A stretch of DNA of 64,000 bases. It comes from Xanthobacter autotrophicus. GTDB lineage: Bacteria > Pseudomonadota > Alphaproteobacteria > Rhizobiales > Xanthobacteraceae. Under the pieces are notes generated by a model, which did not search any database, was not told where the DNA came from, and was given only the letters and a program-made list of their open reading frames with translations. Location: assembly GCF_005871085.1 (NCBI RefSeq), contig NZ_VAUP01000015.1, positions 62,001-126,000 of the forward strand, given 5' to 3'. The position numbers and the translations under genes are program-made. Of this stretch, positions 44,321 through 54,384 are shown in pieces (within the stretch, counting starts at the first letter, position 1; each line of letters starts with the position of its first letter).

Positions 44321-46690
44321 TTAGTTCCGCAACGGCCGTCCCGTTTCCAGAATGTGCTCGATGCGGTCCAGCGTGGCGGTGGTGCGGATGAGCTTCATGA
44401 AGCCGTCGCGCTCCAGTTCCAGCACCTTGGCGGCGGGTACCGGCTCGATGTGGTCGGCGCTGCCGCCGGTGAGCACTTCCGCCAGCACGCCGGAGACCAC
44501 GGTGTCGTGCTTCGTCGCCATGCCGCGCTTGGCGAAGCCCGCCACCGCCATGTCCATGGCCACCTTGCCGGTGGGACCCGGCAGGAAGAACTCCACGGGC
44601 TTGGGCGGCGCGTACCCTTCCACCAGCGCCAGTGCCTTGGCCTTGGCGTCGGCAAGCAGGCGGTCGCGGTTCATGGTGATGCCATCGCTTTCGCGCAGGA
44701 ATTTCAGCTCCTTGGCCTCGGCGGCGGATTTCGCCACGGTGGCGGTGGACACCGTCTCGAACACCTTGGAGGGCGCCGGCATGGGCCCCTTGGGGAATTT
44801 CGGGTCAGTCGCCCAGCGCTCCAGCATGGCGGTGCAGCCGCCCCAGGCGGGCAGCACGCCCACGCCGCATTCCACCAGGCCGATATAGCTCTCCGCATGG
44901 GCCTGCACGGCGCTGGCGTGGAGCAGGATCTCGCACCCGCCGCCGAGCGCCAGCCCCGAGGGGGCCGCCACCACCGGGAAGGGGGCGTATTTCATGTCCT
45001 GGTAGGTCTTCTGGCCGGCGGCCACCAGCTTCTCCACCTCGCCAAAAGCGCCGATGTTGCAGGCAAACAGCGCGAGGCCGAGATTGGCGCCCACCGAGAA
45101 GTTCGAGCCCTCGTTATAGATGACGAGCGCCTTGTGCTTGTCCTTCACCAGCTTCAGCGCCTTGCCGAGCAAGGTGATGATGCCCTCGTCCAGCGAATTG
45201 CTCTTGGAGGTGAATTCCAGGCACACCACCCCGTCGCCGATATCCCACAGGGCGGCGGAGCCGTTCTTGATCAGCGGCTGGGACTTGAGCTTGATGTCCG
45301 CGAGCAGCAGCACGCCCTCCGGGCGCGCCACGTCGCGATAGCTGCCGTCGAGGGCGAGAGACTGCCGCGTGCCGTTCTCCACCCGGTAGAAGGGGGTGTC
45401 AGCCGCCAGCGCCAGCAGGGCCGGGACCTCCTCGCCATCGGCCAAAAGCAGGCTGGCGAGGCGGGCGGCGCCGATCTTGTCGATCAGCTCGAACGGGCCG
45501 AATTTCCAATTGTAGCCCAGGCGCATGGCATCATCGATGGCGACGATGTCGTCCGCCGCCTCGGGCACGAGGCGCGCCGCATAGGCCAGCGTCTTCGCCA
45601 TCACGGAGCGGGCATAGCGCCCCGCCGTGCCGGGGGCTTCGAGGAGGGCGAAGATGTCTCGGCCGCCGCCGTCCTCCAGCTCCGGCACGCTGGCCTTTTC
45701 CTGCGGGCGATAGGCGCCGGTCGCAAGGTCGATGGCCTCCTTCGCCTTGCCGCCGTTGTCGCGGTTGAGGCGGTAGAAGCCGCCCTTGCCCTTGCGGCCG
45801 GTATAGCCAGTCTCGATCATCTTCGAGATCAGCGGCTCGTCGCGCAGGGTGGCGTGGAACGGGTCGGACAAGGGCAGCGCGCGCTTCAGGGAGCCCTGCA
45901 CATGGGGCATCAGGTCGAGGCCCACGAGATCGATCAGGCCGAACACGCCGGTCTTGGGGAAGCCGAAGGGCCGGCCCATCACCGCGTCCGCCTCCTCCAC
46001 CTTCAGGCCGAGGCGGAACGCCTCGCCCACCGCCAGCTGGAGCCAGTAGGTGCCGAGCCGGTTGGCGATGAAGCCGGGGGTGTCCTTGCAGGTGACCACC
46101 GTCTTGCCCAGCTTCACGTCGGCGAAGCGCGCGACGGCTTCCACGGTGGCCGGAGCGGTGTCGGTGCCGGCCACGATCTCCAGCAGCCGCATGTAGCGCG
46201 GCGGGTTGAAGAAGTGGGTGATGAGGAAGTCGCGCCTGAAGCTCTCCGGCAGCCCCGCGGTGAGATCGCCCAGCGGGATGGTGGAGGTGTTGGACGACAC
46301 CGCCGAGCCGGGGCGGCGGGCGGCCTCGATCTTGGCATAGAGCGCCTGCTTGATGTCGAGGCGTTCGATCACCGCCTCCACGATCCAGTCGCAGGTGGCA
46401 AGATCGGCGAGATTGTCCTCGATATTGCCGGCGGTGACGAGCTTGGCGGCGCGCTTCGACATGAAGGCGGCGGGATCGGCCTTCAGCAGCTTCTCCACCG
46501 CTTTCTCGGCGATGGCGTTGCGGTTGGCGGCGCCCTCCGGGACGATGTCGAGAAGCAATACCTCAATACCGGCATTGGCCACATGGGCGGCGATGCCCGC
46601 GCCCATGACGCCGGCGCCGATGACCGCCACCTTCTTGATGTCGAACCCGCCGATGTCGGCGAAGCTCTTGATATCGGTTTCGCTGGTCAT
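44321..46690 (-). CDS. 3-hydroxyacyl-CoA dehydrogenase/enoyl-CoA hydratase, FadN-like order
   Basis: A 789-residue bifunctional beta-oxidation enzyme. The NAD-binding dehydrogenase comes first: KVAVIGAGVMGAGIAAHVANAG (residues 19-40), SSNTSTIPL, THFFNPPRYMRLLEIV with the catalytic His, and CKDTPGFIANRL; the enoyl-CoA hydratase/isomerase part follows (about 490-740) with VIYNEGSNFSVGANL and LALGGGCEILLH. This order is that of Bacillus FadN and the reverse of E. coli FadB. ATG at 46690. The thiolase gene lies 11 nt upstream on the same strand, so the two are co-transcribed. Confidence 0.93.
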   Translation of the reverse strand: MTSETDIKSFADIGGFDIKKVAVIGAGVMGAGIAAHVANAGIEVLLLDIVPEGAANRNAIAEKAVEKLLKADPAAFMSKRAAKLVTAGNIEDNLADLATCDWIVEAVIERLDIKQALYAKIEAARRPGSAVSSNTSTIPLGDLTAGLPESFRRDFLITHFFNPPRYMRLLEIVAGTDTAPATVEAVARFADVKLGKTVVTCKDTPGFIANRLGTYWLQLAVGEAFRLGLKVEEADAVMGRPFGFPKTGVFGLIDLVGLDLMPHVQGSLKRALPLSDPFHATLRDEPLISKMIETGYTGRKGKGGFYRLNRDNGGKAKEAIDLATGAYRPQEKASVPELEDGGGRDIFALLEAPGTAGRYARSVMAKTLAYAARLVPEAADDIVAIDDAMRLGYNWKFGPFELIDKIGAARLASLLLADGEEVPALLALAADTPFYRVENGTRQSLALDGSYRDVARPEGVLLLADIKLKSQPLIKNGSAALWDIGDGVVCLEFTSKSNSLDEGIITLLGKALKLVKDKHKALVIYNEGSNFSVGANLGLALFACNIGAFGEVEKLVAAGQKTYQDMKYAPFPVVAAPSGLALGGGCEILLHASAVQAHAESYIGLVECGVGVLPAWGGCTAMLERWATDPKFPKGPMPAPSKVFETVSTATVAKSAAEAKELKFLRESDGITMNRDRLLADAKAKALALVEGYAPPKPVEFFLPGPTGKVAMDMAVAGFAKRGMATKHDTVVSGVLAEVLTGGSADHIEPVPAAKVLELERDGFMKLIRTTATLDRIEHILETGRPLRN

Positions 46691-46701
46691 GACGCGCCCC
46701 C

Positions 46702-47850
46702 TCAGACGCGTTCGAGGACGGTGGCGATGCCCTGTCCGCCGCCGATGCACTGGGTGGCGAGGGCGTATTTGCCGCCCTCCCGCTTCAGCAACGACGCGGC
46801 TTTGCCGACGATGCGCGCCCCGGTGGCGCCCAGCGGATGGCCCAGTGCGATGGCGCCGCCGTCGAGGTTGAGGGTTTCGTCGCGGACGCCGAGTTCACGT
46901 TGGCAGGCAAGGGCTTGGGAGGCGAATGCCTCGTTCAGCTCCACCACGTCGATTTGCGAGATGTCGATGCCGGCGCGGGTCAGCGCCTTCTTCGTCGCCG
47001 CCACTGGGCCGATGCCCATGATCTCCGGCGCGCACCCAGCAACCGCAACGCTTTTCAGGCGGGCGAGGGGCTCCAGACCATGCTTCAGGGCATAGTCTTC
47101 CGAGCAAACCAGAACGGCAGAGGCGCCATCGGTGAGGGGGGAGGAGGTGCCGGCGGTGACGGTGCCGTGCTCATCAAAAGCGGGCTTCAGACCGGCCAGT
47201 TGCTCGGCCGTGGCATCGCGGCGGATGCAGCCGTCCTGGGTCGCGCTCTTGCCCGAGTCCTTACCATTTATGCGGATGGAGACGATCTCGTCGGCGAACT
47301 TGCCGGCGGCCTCGGCCGCGGTCGCTTTCGCGTGGCTTTTCAAGGCGAAAGCGTCCTGGTCGGCGCGGGTGATCTGCCACTTGGCGGCGACGTTTTCCGC
47401 CGTCTCGCCCATGCCCATGTAGGCCTGCGGAAGCTTGGCGTAGAGCGCCGGATTGGGCAGCGGATTGAAGCCGGTCATGGGCACGCGGCTCATGCTCTCG
47501 ATGCCGGCGCAGATGAAGACCTCGCCGGCGCCAAGCTGGATCTGCCCCGCCGCCATGTGCACCGACTGCATGGACGAGCCGCAGAAGCGGTTCACCGTCG
47601 CCCCGGCGACGCTGTCCGGCAGACCGGCGATCATACCGATCAGGCGGGCGATATTAAAGCCTTGCTCTGCCTCGGGAAAAGCGCAGCCGACAATGAGGTC
47701 CTCGATGTCCTCGACCTTGACGCCGGTACGGGCCACCAGCTCCGCCACCACCTGTGCGGCGAGGTCATCCGGGCGCACGCGCGCCAGTTCCCCCTTCTTG
47801 GCAAGGGCGAAGGGCGAGCGGGCGTACCCCGCAATCACAACGTTTTGCAT
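46702..47850 (-). CDS. Acetyl-CoA acyltransferase (3-ketoacyl-CoA thiolase)
   Basis: A 382-residue thiolase that releases acetyl-CoA in the last step of beta-oxidation. The acyl-accepting cysteine is in VNRFCGSSMQS (about residue 90); the C-terminal half has NEAFASQALACQRE, GGAIALGHPLGATGAR and the second cysteine in CIGGGQG. Length is normal. ATG at 47850, preceded by CAGGAGAGCCC. First gene of the operon with the FadN-like enzyme; its AT-rich upstream region (47851-48020) contains TTGCATCGCAA (47906-47916), a small palindrome that might be an operator. Confidence 0.93.
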   Translation of the reverse strand: MQNVVIAGYARSPFALAKKGELARVRPDDLAAQVVAELVARTGVKVEDIEDLIVGCAFPEAEQGFNIARLIGMIAGLPDSVAGATVNRFCGSSMQSVHMAAGQIQLGAGEVFICAGIESMSRVPMTGFNPLPNPALYAKLPQAYMGMGETAENVAAKWQITRADQDAFALKSHAKATAAEAAGKFADEIVSIRINGKDSGKSATQDGCIRRDATAEQLAGLKPAFDEHGTVTAGTSSPLTDGASAVLVCSEDYALKHGLEPLARLKSVAVAGCAPEIMGIGPVAATKKALTRAGIDISQIDVVELNEAFASQALACQRELGVRDETLNLDGGAIALGHPLGATGARIVGKAASLLKREGGKYALATQCIGGGQGIATVLERV

Positions 47851-48023
47851 GGGCTCTCCTGCCTATATATCTTGTTGGTCCACGCCTGATCCCGCTTTGA
47901 CCAGATTGCATCGCAACCAAATCAATAAAACGATCTCATTTTTAAACTAAGAGGCGTGATTTCTTCGGATTTAAACAAACCGAGTACATCCGACTCTGGC
48001 GCGGGGGCCGAATGGGGATTCGG

Positions 48024-48461
48024 TCAGCCGGCGGCCTTCTTCTGGGCCGCCTCCTGTTCGAGGGCAGACAGGGTCTGCTCCTCGATTTCCTTCAGCTCGA
48101 CGATGCTTTCCTCGAGCGCAAGGCGCTGGTCTTCCAGCATTTCGAGCCGCACCTGCACCTTCTTGAGGAGCAGGCGCATCTGTTCCGCCTGGGTCGGGTC
48201 CATGTCGTAGAGATCAAGGTATTCCTTGATCTCGCGCAGGGAGAAGCCGAGCCGCTTGCCGCGCAGGATGAGAACCATCCGTGCCCGGTCACGCTTGGTG
48301 TACACGCGCATGGTGCCGGCGCGGCGTGGGGTGATGAGGGCCTTGTCCTCGTAAAACCGGATCGTCCGCGGGGTCACGGACAGGTCGCGAGCCAACTCGG
48401 TGACCGTGAAGAACGTGTCCGTCAGGGCGCTCCCGGCGCCGCGCTTGCCTGTGGATGCCAC
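48024..48461 (-). CDS. MerR-family transcriptional regulator
   Basis: A 145-residue regulator. Residues 18-85 hold the MerR winged helix: FFTVTELARDLSVTPRTIRFYEDKALITP, then RRAGTMRVYTKRDRARMVLILRGKRLGFSLREIKEYL; then a long dimerising coiled coil (90-140), with no metal-binding cysteines. Such LiuR-like proteins control fatty-acid or branched-chain acyl-CoA degradation genes. The GTG start at 48461 has GTGAGG just upstream; the nearest ATG is followed at once by a stop. It lies upstream of the thiolase operon and divergent from the FadL-like gene. An 11-mer is shared by both promoters. Confidence 0.88.
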   Translation of the reverse strand: MASTGKRGAGSALTDTFFTVTELARDLSVTPRTIRFYEDKALITPRRAGTMRVYTKRDRARMVLILRGKRLGFSLREIKEYLDLYDMDPTQAEQMRLLLKKVQVRLEMLEDQRLALEESIVELKEIEEQTLSALEQEAAQKKAAG

Positions 48462-48469
48462 GGCCTCAC

Positions 48470-48480
48470 CTATACGTCAT
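48470..48480. promoter_or_regulatory. Shared 11-mer upstream of the merR gene
   Basis: CTATACGTCAT on the plus strand (ATGACGTATAG read toward the merR gene), 8 nt before its GTG start. The exact inverse copy lies upstream of the FadL-like gene at 48794. Likely an operator of the MerR protein. Confidence 0.5.
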
Positions 48481-48793
48481 CTATCCGCCCCGAAGATACA
48501 TGCTTTGACCCTCTGCGCAAGTCCCGATTCGGTAGGATTTATCGCGATTGCGTCAACGACCCGTGCCCCCGCCGGCTCTGCCGGCGGCTGTGAAGAGGAG
48601 CCGGGGGAAGGCTTTGTGAAATCGAGCGTTCGCTCTCAAATTGCAAAATTTCCAATGTGCTCTCGCGCTACCGCAGCGGCTGTCGTCTTGTTCGTCGACT
48701 GTGGCGCGTTTGCAACGAGTCTGGCTTTCCCTTGCGATCCTCTTCTGGGTTAAATGAAGGCGGTTGACGCAGATATTCCTTTAGGCATGCTAC

Positions 48794-48804
48794 ATGACGT
48801 ATAG
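48794..48804. promoter_or_regulatory. Shared 11-mer upstream of the FadL-like gene
   Basis: ATGACGTATAG, flanked by CTAC and GGC, about 75 nt before the FadL-like ATG and 24 nt downstream of a TTGACG hexamer (48764-48769) that could be its -35. The rest of the 417-nt gap 48462-48878 contains no gene. Confidence 0.5.
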
Positions 48805-48878
48805 GGCATCGAAAAAACCAATACTGCACTGCAACGTGCCGGGCCCAGAGGAAACTGTCTCAAATAGGGGGTAACCCA

Positions 48879-50198
48879 ATGATGATGCGCGACTGGGCCG
48901 TGCGGGCGGCTCGAGTGCTTGTTCTCCCCATGGTCGCCGGTGCGGCGGGGCAGGCGCATGCCGGCGGCTTCGGCCTGCGCGAGCAAAGCTCCTATTATCA
49001 GGGCACGGCGTTCGCCGGCACCGCGGCAGGGGGCGAAGGCCTCGCCTCCATGTTCTGGAATCCTGCGGCCATCAGCTTTTCGCCGGGCCTCAGCGTGGAA
49101 GGCAATGTCACCTACATTGCGCCTCACGCCTCCTTCGACATCTATTCCGCCACGGCCCCCGTCACCGGGGCCTCGCTGGGGACGACGGGCGTCAGCGACA
49201 TCGTGGGCAACGGCGTGCTGCCGACCACCTACATCTCATATGCGTGGGAAAAGTGGGCCGTGGGCTTCGCGGTCACCTCGCCCTATGGCCTTGTGACCGA
49301 CGCGCCATGCGGTTTTTCCGGCCGGTATTACGGCTGCTACAATCGCATCTTCGATATGAATGTGCAGGCATCCGTGGCCTACAAGGTCAATGAATGGCTG
49401 ACCATTGGCGGCGGGCTGAATGTCAATTACATCGATGCCAAGCTGACCAACGCGCAGTTCGCCGGCTTTACACCGCCCTTGAATAATCTCTACGCGGAGG
49501 TCAACGGCGACGACCTGGGCATCGGCTTCAATCTCGGTGCATTGTTCACGCTGGCGCCGGGGACGACGCTCGGTATCGGCTACAGGTCTTATGTGGACCA
49601 GAACCTGTCCGGCACCCTCAACCTGTCGGTGGCCAACATCACCACGGTCAATCAGGTGGCCGTCAATGCGGGGCTGACCCTGCCGGACCAGGTGACGGCT
49701 TCGTTCCGCTCGCAGCTGACACCGCAATGGACGGTTCTCGGCACCGTGGAGTGGACCAACTGGTCCACGGTCCAGGAATTGGTGGTGACCTCACGCTCCA
49801 TCCCGGTGAGCACGCTGGACCTCAAGTGGAATGACGGCTGGTTCTTCTCCGGTGGCGTCGAATACCAGTGGGATCCCAAGCTCGCGCTCCGGGCCGGCAT
49901 CGCCTACGAGCTGACCCCGGTGCCGGACGAGACGCGCTCGCCGCGCCTGCCCGACACCAACCGCCTGTGGCTGTCGGGGGGCTTCACCTACAACTTCACC
50001 CCGCAATTCTCCTTTGACTTCGCCTACAGCCACATCTTCGGCGAGAACAGCCCCATCGCGCTCTACGCGTCCGATCCCGCGAACGCGCTGCGCGGCTCGC
50101 TGGTGGGTGAGGTGAATGATGGCTATGTGGACATCATCTCGGTGGGCCTGCGCTACAAGTTCGGTGCTCCGGTCACTGCCGCGCTGATCACCAAGTGA
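48879..50198 (+). CDS. fadL: FadL-family outer-membrane fatty-acid transporter
   Basis: A 439-residue outer-membrane beta-barrel. Signal peptide residues 1-29 ending AHA-G; the mature N-terminus GGFGLREQSSYYQGTAFAGTAAGGEGLASMFWNPAAIS carries the NPA hatch motif of the FadL/TodX family. The strand-rich body ends with VDIISVGLRYKFG. It takes up long-chain fatty acids or other hydrophobic compounds. Three consecutive ATGs from 48879 are possible, with AGGGGG at proper spacing. It is divergent from the MerR regulator and followed by fadD. Confidence 0.92.
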   Translation: MMMRDWAVRAARVLVLPMVAGAAGQAHAGGFGLREQSSYYQGTAFAGTAAGGEGLASMFWNPAAISFSPGLSVEGNVTYIAPHASFDIYSATAPVTGASLGTTGVSDIVGNGVLPTTYISYAWEKWAVGFAVTSPYGLVTDAPCGFSGRYYGCYNRIFDMNVQASVAYKVNEWLTIGGGLNVNYIDAKLTNAQFAGFTPPLNNLYAEVNGDDLGIGFNLGALFTLAPGTTLGIGYRSYVDQNLSGTLNLSVANITTVNQVAVNAGLTLPDQVTASFRSQLTPQWTVLGTVEWTNWSTVQELVVTSRSIPVSTLDLKWNDGWFFSGGVEYQWDPKLALRAGIAYELTPVPDETRSPRLPDTNRLWLSGGFTYNFTPQFSFDFAYSHIFGENSPIALYASDPANALRGSLVGEVNDGYVDIISVGLRYKFGAPVTAALITK

Positions 50199-50206
50199 GC
50201 GCATTT

Positions 50207-50233
50207 CCGGCCATCCGCTTGGTGGGTGGCCGG
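50207..50233 (+). terminator. Hairpin after fadL
   Basis: CCGGCCATCC (50207-50216) pairs fully with GGGTGGCCGG (50224-50233), counting one G-U pair, around a 7-nt loop. No T-run follows. It suggests that fadD has its own promoter in 50234-50469. Confidence 0.55.
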
Positions 50234-50469
50234 ATTCCGCTGCGGGACAGGGCGGATCCATCGTGATCCCGGCGCAATCGGGGGCGATGCTGCCTTACGC
50301 AGCGTGATATGGCGAGAGCCGCGCGCAGTCGTGCAAGTCGCGAAATTGCGACAAGTCTCTGATTTATGATAATTTTCACGCGCACTGGTGCCCGCGCCGC
50401 TCGGGCAAGTCTCGCTGTCGGTTGGCTTGCGAGCCGCATATGATGGCACCTGCGCAAGGAGGGACGTCC

Positions 50470-52113
50470 ATGCTCCATCGCTCCGATGGCGGGGCCACGG
50501 TCCCCGTGCCCGAACTTCTCGACACCAGCGTGGCTGAATTCGGTGATCGCGCCGCGCTCAGCTTCTTTGGCCGCAAATGGAGCTATGCCCAGCTCGGCAG
50601 GCTGGTGAACCAGGTGGCCGCGGGCCTCCAGGCGCAAGGCGTGCACAAGGGCACCAAGGTAGGCCTGTGCCTGCCCAACACGCCTTATTCGGTCATCTTC
50701 TTCTTCGCCGTCATGAAGGCCGGCGGCACGGTGGTGAATTTCAGCCCGCTCTATGTGGAGCGCGAGCTGCGGCACCAGATCCGCGATTCCGGCACGACCA
50801 TCATGGTGGTTCCGGACCTGAAGCTGATCCATTCGCGCGTCGCGGCGGTGGCGCAGGAAGCCGGCCTGAAGACCATCATCGTCTGCCCCATGTCCGGCAT
50901 CCTGCCGTTTCCCAAGGGGCTGCTGTTCAACCTGTTCAAGCGTAAGGAGAAGGCCGAGTTCAGCCTCGGCGACGGCCTGCACCTGGCCTATGGCGCGCTG
51001 CTGCGCCATGGCGACCGCCCGCAGAAGGTGGAGGTGGATGTCGAGAACGACGTGGCGGTGCTTCAATATACCGGCGGCACCACCGGTGTGCCTAAGGGCG
51101 CCATGCTCACCCATGCCAATATTTCCGCCAATGCAGAGCAGGTGATCACCCACGCCGATTGCCGGCGCATCGGGGTGAAACGGGTGCTGGGGGTGCTGCC
51201 CCTGTTCCACGTCTTCGCCATGCAGACGGTGATGTTGATTCCCATCTGCCTCGGCGCTGAGATCATCCTGGTGCCGCGCTTTCAACTTTCCGACCTGCTC
51301 GACCGCATCGAGCGGGAGAAGCCCACCATGTTCCCCGGCGTGCCCACCATCTATGCCGCCATCAACGGCGTGGCGGACATCGACAAACGCGACCTGAAAT
51401 CCCTGACCCTGTGCATTTCCGGTGGCGCGCCGCTCCCGGCGGAGGTGCGCGAGCGCTTCGAGGACCTCACCGGCTGCAAGCTGGTGGAGGGCTATGGTCT
51501 CAGCGAGACCTCGCCTGTGGTGACTGCCAACCAGCCTCTCGGCCGGGTCAAGGACGGGTCGGTGGGCACGGCCTTGCCGCAGACGGTGATCGAGATTCGC
51601 GACCTTGAGGACGTGCGACGCATCGTCCCCCAGGGCCAGAAGGGGGAGGTCTGTGTGCGTGGGCCGCAGGTGATGAAGGGTTATTTCAATCGCCCGGAGG
51701 AGACCGCCACGGCCTTCGTCGACGGCGCCCTGCGCACCGGCGACGTGGGCTATCTGGACGCGGACGGCTACCTCTTCCTCGTGGACCGCATCAAGGACGT
51801 GATCCTCTGCGGCGGCTATAATGTTTACCCACGGGTCATTGAGGAGGCGCTTTATCTCCATCCGGCGGTGGCGGAGGCGGTGGCCATCGGGGTGCCCGAC
51901 GCCTACCGCGGCCAGGCCCCCAAGGCCTTCGTCACCCTGCGCGCCGATTCTGAAGCAACCTCCGAGGAACTGATGGATTTCCTTACCGCCCAGATCTCCA
52001 AGATCGAGATGCCGAAGGCGGTGGAGATTCGCGAAAGCCTGCCCAAGAGCGTGGTGGGCAAGCTCTCCAAGAAGGAACTGGTGGAGGAAGAGCGCCAGCG
52101 CGAACAGGGGTAG
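50470..52113 (+). CDS. fadD: Long-chain fatty acid-CoA ligase
   Basis: A 547-residue ANL-superfamily enzyme that activates fatty acids with ATP and CoA at the inner membrane. Motif P-loop [17 protein letters not shown]5 [10 protein letters not shown]7/A8 [33 protein letters not shown], and the A10 lysine in [21 protein letters not shown] before the ATG at 50470 decides the start over ATGs at 50440 and 50422. It follows the FadL-like gene on the same strand and completes the uptake-activation-oxidation set. Confidence 0.92.
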   Translation: MLHRSDGGATVPVPELLDTSVAEFGDRAALSFFGRKWSYAQLGRLVNQVAAGLQAQGVHKGTKVGLCLPNTPYSVIFFFAVMKAGGTVVNFSPLYVERELRHQIRDSGTTIMVVPDLKLIHSRVAAVAQEAGLKTIIVCPMSGILPFPKGLLFNLFKRKEKAEFSLGDGLHLAYGALLRHGDRPQKVEVDVENDVAVLQYTGGTTGVPKGAMLTHANISANAEQVITHADCRRIGVKRVLGVLPLFHVFAMQTVMLIPICLGAEIILVPRFQLSDLLDRIEREKPTMFPGVPTIYAAINGVADIDKRDLKSLTLCISGGAPLPAEVRERFEDLTGCKLVEGYGLSETSPVVTANQPLGRVKDGSVGTALPQTVIEIRDLEDVRRIVPQGQKGEVCVRGPQVMKGYFNRPEETATAFVDGALRTGDVGYLDADGYLFLVDRIKDVILCGGYNVYPRVIEEALYLHPAVAEAVAIGVPDAYRGQAPKAFVTLRADSEATSEELMDFLTAQISKIEMPKAVEIRESLPKSVVGKLSKKELVEEERQREQG

Positions 52114-52304
52114 GGCGCCTTGTTCCGGCTTCAGAGCCGGAAGGCCCGCCCAGCTTACCTCCGGCCACACTTGCCTCGGGAAGCCGGCTCGCGTATATGG
52201 CCGGCCATCCCGCACGCGGACATCAGGCCATCTGGCCATCCGGTGCCCTTCACCCTTTTTGGGGTGGGGGTACGTCCGCGGAGGCTCAACCGGAGAATAC
52301 CCAA

Positions 52305-53309
52305 ATGGCGCTTCCCGATTATTCGATGCGCCAGCTGCTTGAAGCTGGCGTGCACTTTGGACATCAGTCCCACCGTTGGAACCCGAAGATGGCGCCGTAC
52401 ATCTTCGGCGTGCGCAACAACATCCACATCATCGACCTGTCGCAGACCGTGCCCGCGCTGCATCGCGCGCTGCAGGCCGTCTCCGACACGGTGGCCCAGG
52501 GCGGCCGCGTGCTGTTCGTCGGCACCAAGCGCCAGGCCCAGGAGCAGGTGGCCGACGCCGCCCGCCGTTCCGCCCAGTATTATGTGAACTCCCGCTGGCT
52601 CGGCGGCATGCTCACCAATTGGAAGACCATCTCCAACTCCATCGCTCGGCTGAAGAAGCTGGAGGAGATGCTGTCCGGTCCCGAGCAGGGCTCCGGCTAC
52701 ACCAAGAAGGAGCGCCTGACGCTGTCCCGTGAAAAGGACAAGCTCGACAAGGCGCTCGGCGGCATCCGCGACATGGGCGGCCTGCCTGACCTGCTGTTCG
52801 TCATCGACACGAACAAGGAAGACATCGCCGTGAAGGAGGCCCAGCGCCTCGGCATTCCGGTGGCGGCCATCCTCGACACCAATTGCGATCCGGACGGCAT
52901 CGCCTTCCCGGTTCCCGGCAATGACGACGCCGGCCGCGCCATCCAGCTCTATTGCGAGCTGGTTGCCCGTGCCGCCATCGACGGCATCGGCCGCGGCCAC
53001 AGCGATCTCGGCTTCGACACCGGCGCCGAAGAGGCTCCGCTGGTGGAAGACCTGCCGGTGGAAACCAGCGCCTGGTCGTCCTTCGAGCCCCTGTCGGGTC
53101 CGCGCGGCGTTGCCGACGACCTGAAGAAGCTCACCGGCGTCAGCCCCGAGATCGAGCAGAAGCTCAACGATCTCGGCGTGTTCCACTTCGGTCAGGTGGC
53201 CGGGCTCGACGCGATCGACGCCCACCGCATCGGCGAGGAAGTGGGACTGCCCGGCCGAGTGGACGGCTGGGTGGCCCAGGCCAAGGAGCTGTCTGCCGAG
53301 GTCGAGTGA
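52305..53309 (+). CDS. rpsB: 30S ribosomal protein S2
   Basis: A 334-residue S2, opening [27 protein letters not shown], then [36 protein letters not shown] and DTNCDPD. The normal S2 ends near residue 240; the extra 90 residues contain [34 protein letters not shown], a helix-hairpin-helix-like unit found in S2 of related alphaproteobacteria. GGAGA precedes the ATG at 52305. First gene of the block reaching to lpxD. Confidence 0.97.
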   Translation: MALPDYSMRQLLEAGVHFGHQSHRWNPKMAPYIFGVRNNIHIIDLSQTVPALHRALQAVSDTVAQGGRVLFVGTKRQAQEQVADAARRSAQYYVNSRWLGGMLTNWKTISNSIARLKKLEEMLSGPEQGSGYTKKERLTLSREKDKLDKALGGIRDMGGLPDLLFVIDTNKEDIAVKEAQRLGIPVAAILDTNCDPDGIAFPVPGNDDAGRAIQLYCELVARAAIDGIGRGHSDLGFDTGAEEAPLVEDLPVETSAWSSFEPLSGPRGVADDLKKLTGVSPEIEQKLNDLGVFHFGQVAGLDAIDAHRIGEEVGLPGRVDGWVAQAKELSAEVE

Positions 53310-53344
53310 CCTTGTCGCAGATCTGATAGCGAATCGAGAGTAAT

Positions 53345-53397
53345 GGGGCGCCTGGGGCGCCCCCACGGCCGGCTCGGGCACCCCCTGGCCGGCCGTG
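53345..53397 (+). terminator. Two adjacent hairpins between rpsB and tsf
   Basis: GGGGCGCC-TGG-GGCGCCCC (53345-53363) and CACGGCCGGC...GCCGGCCGTG (53364-53397, 10-bp stem, 14-nt loop) lie back to back. No T-run follows, so they are probably an attenuator or mRNA processing/stability structure setting the S2:EF-Ts ratio. Confidence 0.6.
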
Positions 53398-53421
53398 GCG
53401 CGAGAAGAAGGGATTTTTGAC

Positions 53422-54345
53422 ATGGCTGCGATCACCGCCGGGCTGGTGAAGGAACTGCGCGACAAGACCGGCGCAGGCATGATGGATTGCAAGTCTGCGC
53501 TCACCGAGACGAACGGCGACATCGAGGCCGCCATCGACTGGCTGCGCAAGAAGGGCCTCGCCAAGGCCGCCAAGAAGGCCGGCCGCGTGGCCGCCGAGGG
53601 CCTGGTGGCGGTGGAATCCTCCGGCCACTACGCCGCCGCCATCGAAGTGAATGCGGAAACCGACTTCGTCGCCCGCAACCCCGACTTCCAGGCGTTCGTG
53701 CGCGAGGCGGCCAAGGTCGCCCTCAACACCGACGGCACCGTGGAAGCCGTGGCCGCCGCCAAGTTCCCCGGCGAGAGCGTCACCGTTGGCGAGCGCCTGA
53801 CCGCGCTCATCGCCACCATCGGCGAGAACATGACGCTGCGCCGCTCCGCCAAGCTCTCCGTGTCGGCCGGCGTCATCGCCAGCTACGTGCACGGCGCGGT
53901 GGTGGAAGGCCAGGGCCGCATCGGCGTGCTGGTGGCGCTCGAGTCGACCGGCGACGTGGAGAAGCTCTCCACCCTCGGTCGCCAGATCGCCATGCACATC
54001 GCCGCGCTGAACCCGCTGGCGCTGGACGCTTCCGGCATCTCCGAGGAGACCATCGCCCGCGAGAAGGCCATCCTGCTCGAGAAGCACCAGGGCAAGCCCG
54101 CCAACGTGCAGGACAAGATCGCCGAGAGCGGCATCAAGAGCTTCTTCAAGGAGGTCACCCTCCTCGACCAGGCCTTCGTGCACGACGGCTCCAAGTCGGT
54201 CTCCCAGGTGCTGAAGGAGGCCGAGGGCCAGGTCGGCGCGCCGCTCAAGCTCACCGGCTTCGTGCGCTTCGCCCTGGGCGAGGGCATCGAGAAGGAAGAG
54301 ACGGATTTCGCGGCCGAGGTGGCTGCCGCCGCCGGCCAGTCCTGA
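53422..54345 (+). CDS. tsf: Elongation factor Ts
   Basis: A 307-residue nucleotide-exchange factor for EF-Tu. It has [20 protein letters not shown] (N-terminal UBA-like domain with the TDFVARN motif following in [10 protein letters not shown]), then two subdomains with [11 protein letters not shown] and the end region [22 protein letters not shown] at 53422, with GAAGAAGGG upstream. Same strand and order as in most bacteria. Confidence 0.97.
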   Translation: MAAITAGLVKELRDKTGAGMMDCKSALTETNGDIEAAIDWLRKKGLAKAAKKAGRVAAEGLVAVESSGHYAAAIEVNAETDFVARNPDFQAFVREAAKVALNTDGTVEAVAAAKFPGESVTVGERLTALIATIGENMTLRRSAKLSVSAGVIASYVHGAVVEGQGRIGVLVALESTGDVEKLSTLGRQIAMHIAALNPLALDASGISEETIAREKAILLEKHQGKPANVQDKIAESGIKSFFKEVTLLDQAFVHDGSKSVSQVLKEAEGQVGAPLKLTGFVRFALGEGIEKEETDFAAEVAAAAGQS

Positions 54346-54384
54346 TCACCTTTCGGTTCTGACCAACGGGCAAGGGGGGCTCGC

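Noticed and set aside
44354-47095. Open frame of more than 900 codons opposite the FadN-like and thiolase genes
   Set aside because: Antisense shadow of two clear beta-oxidation genes; no domain and a biased composition.
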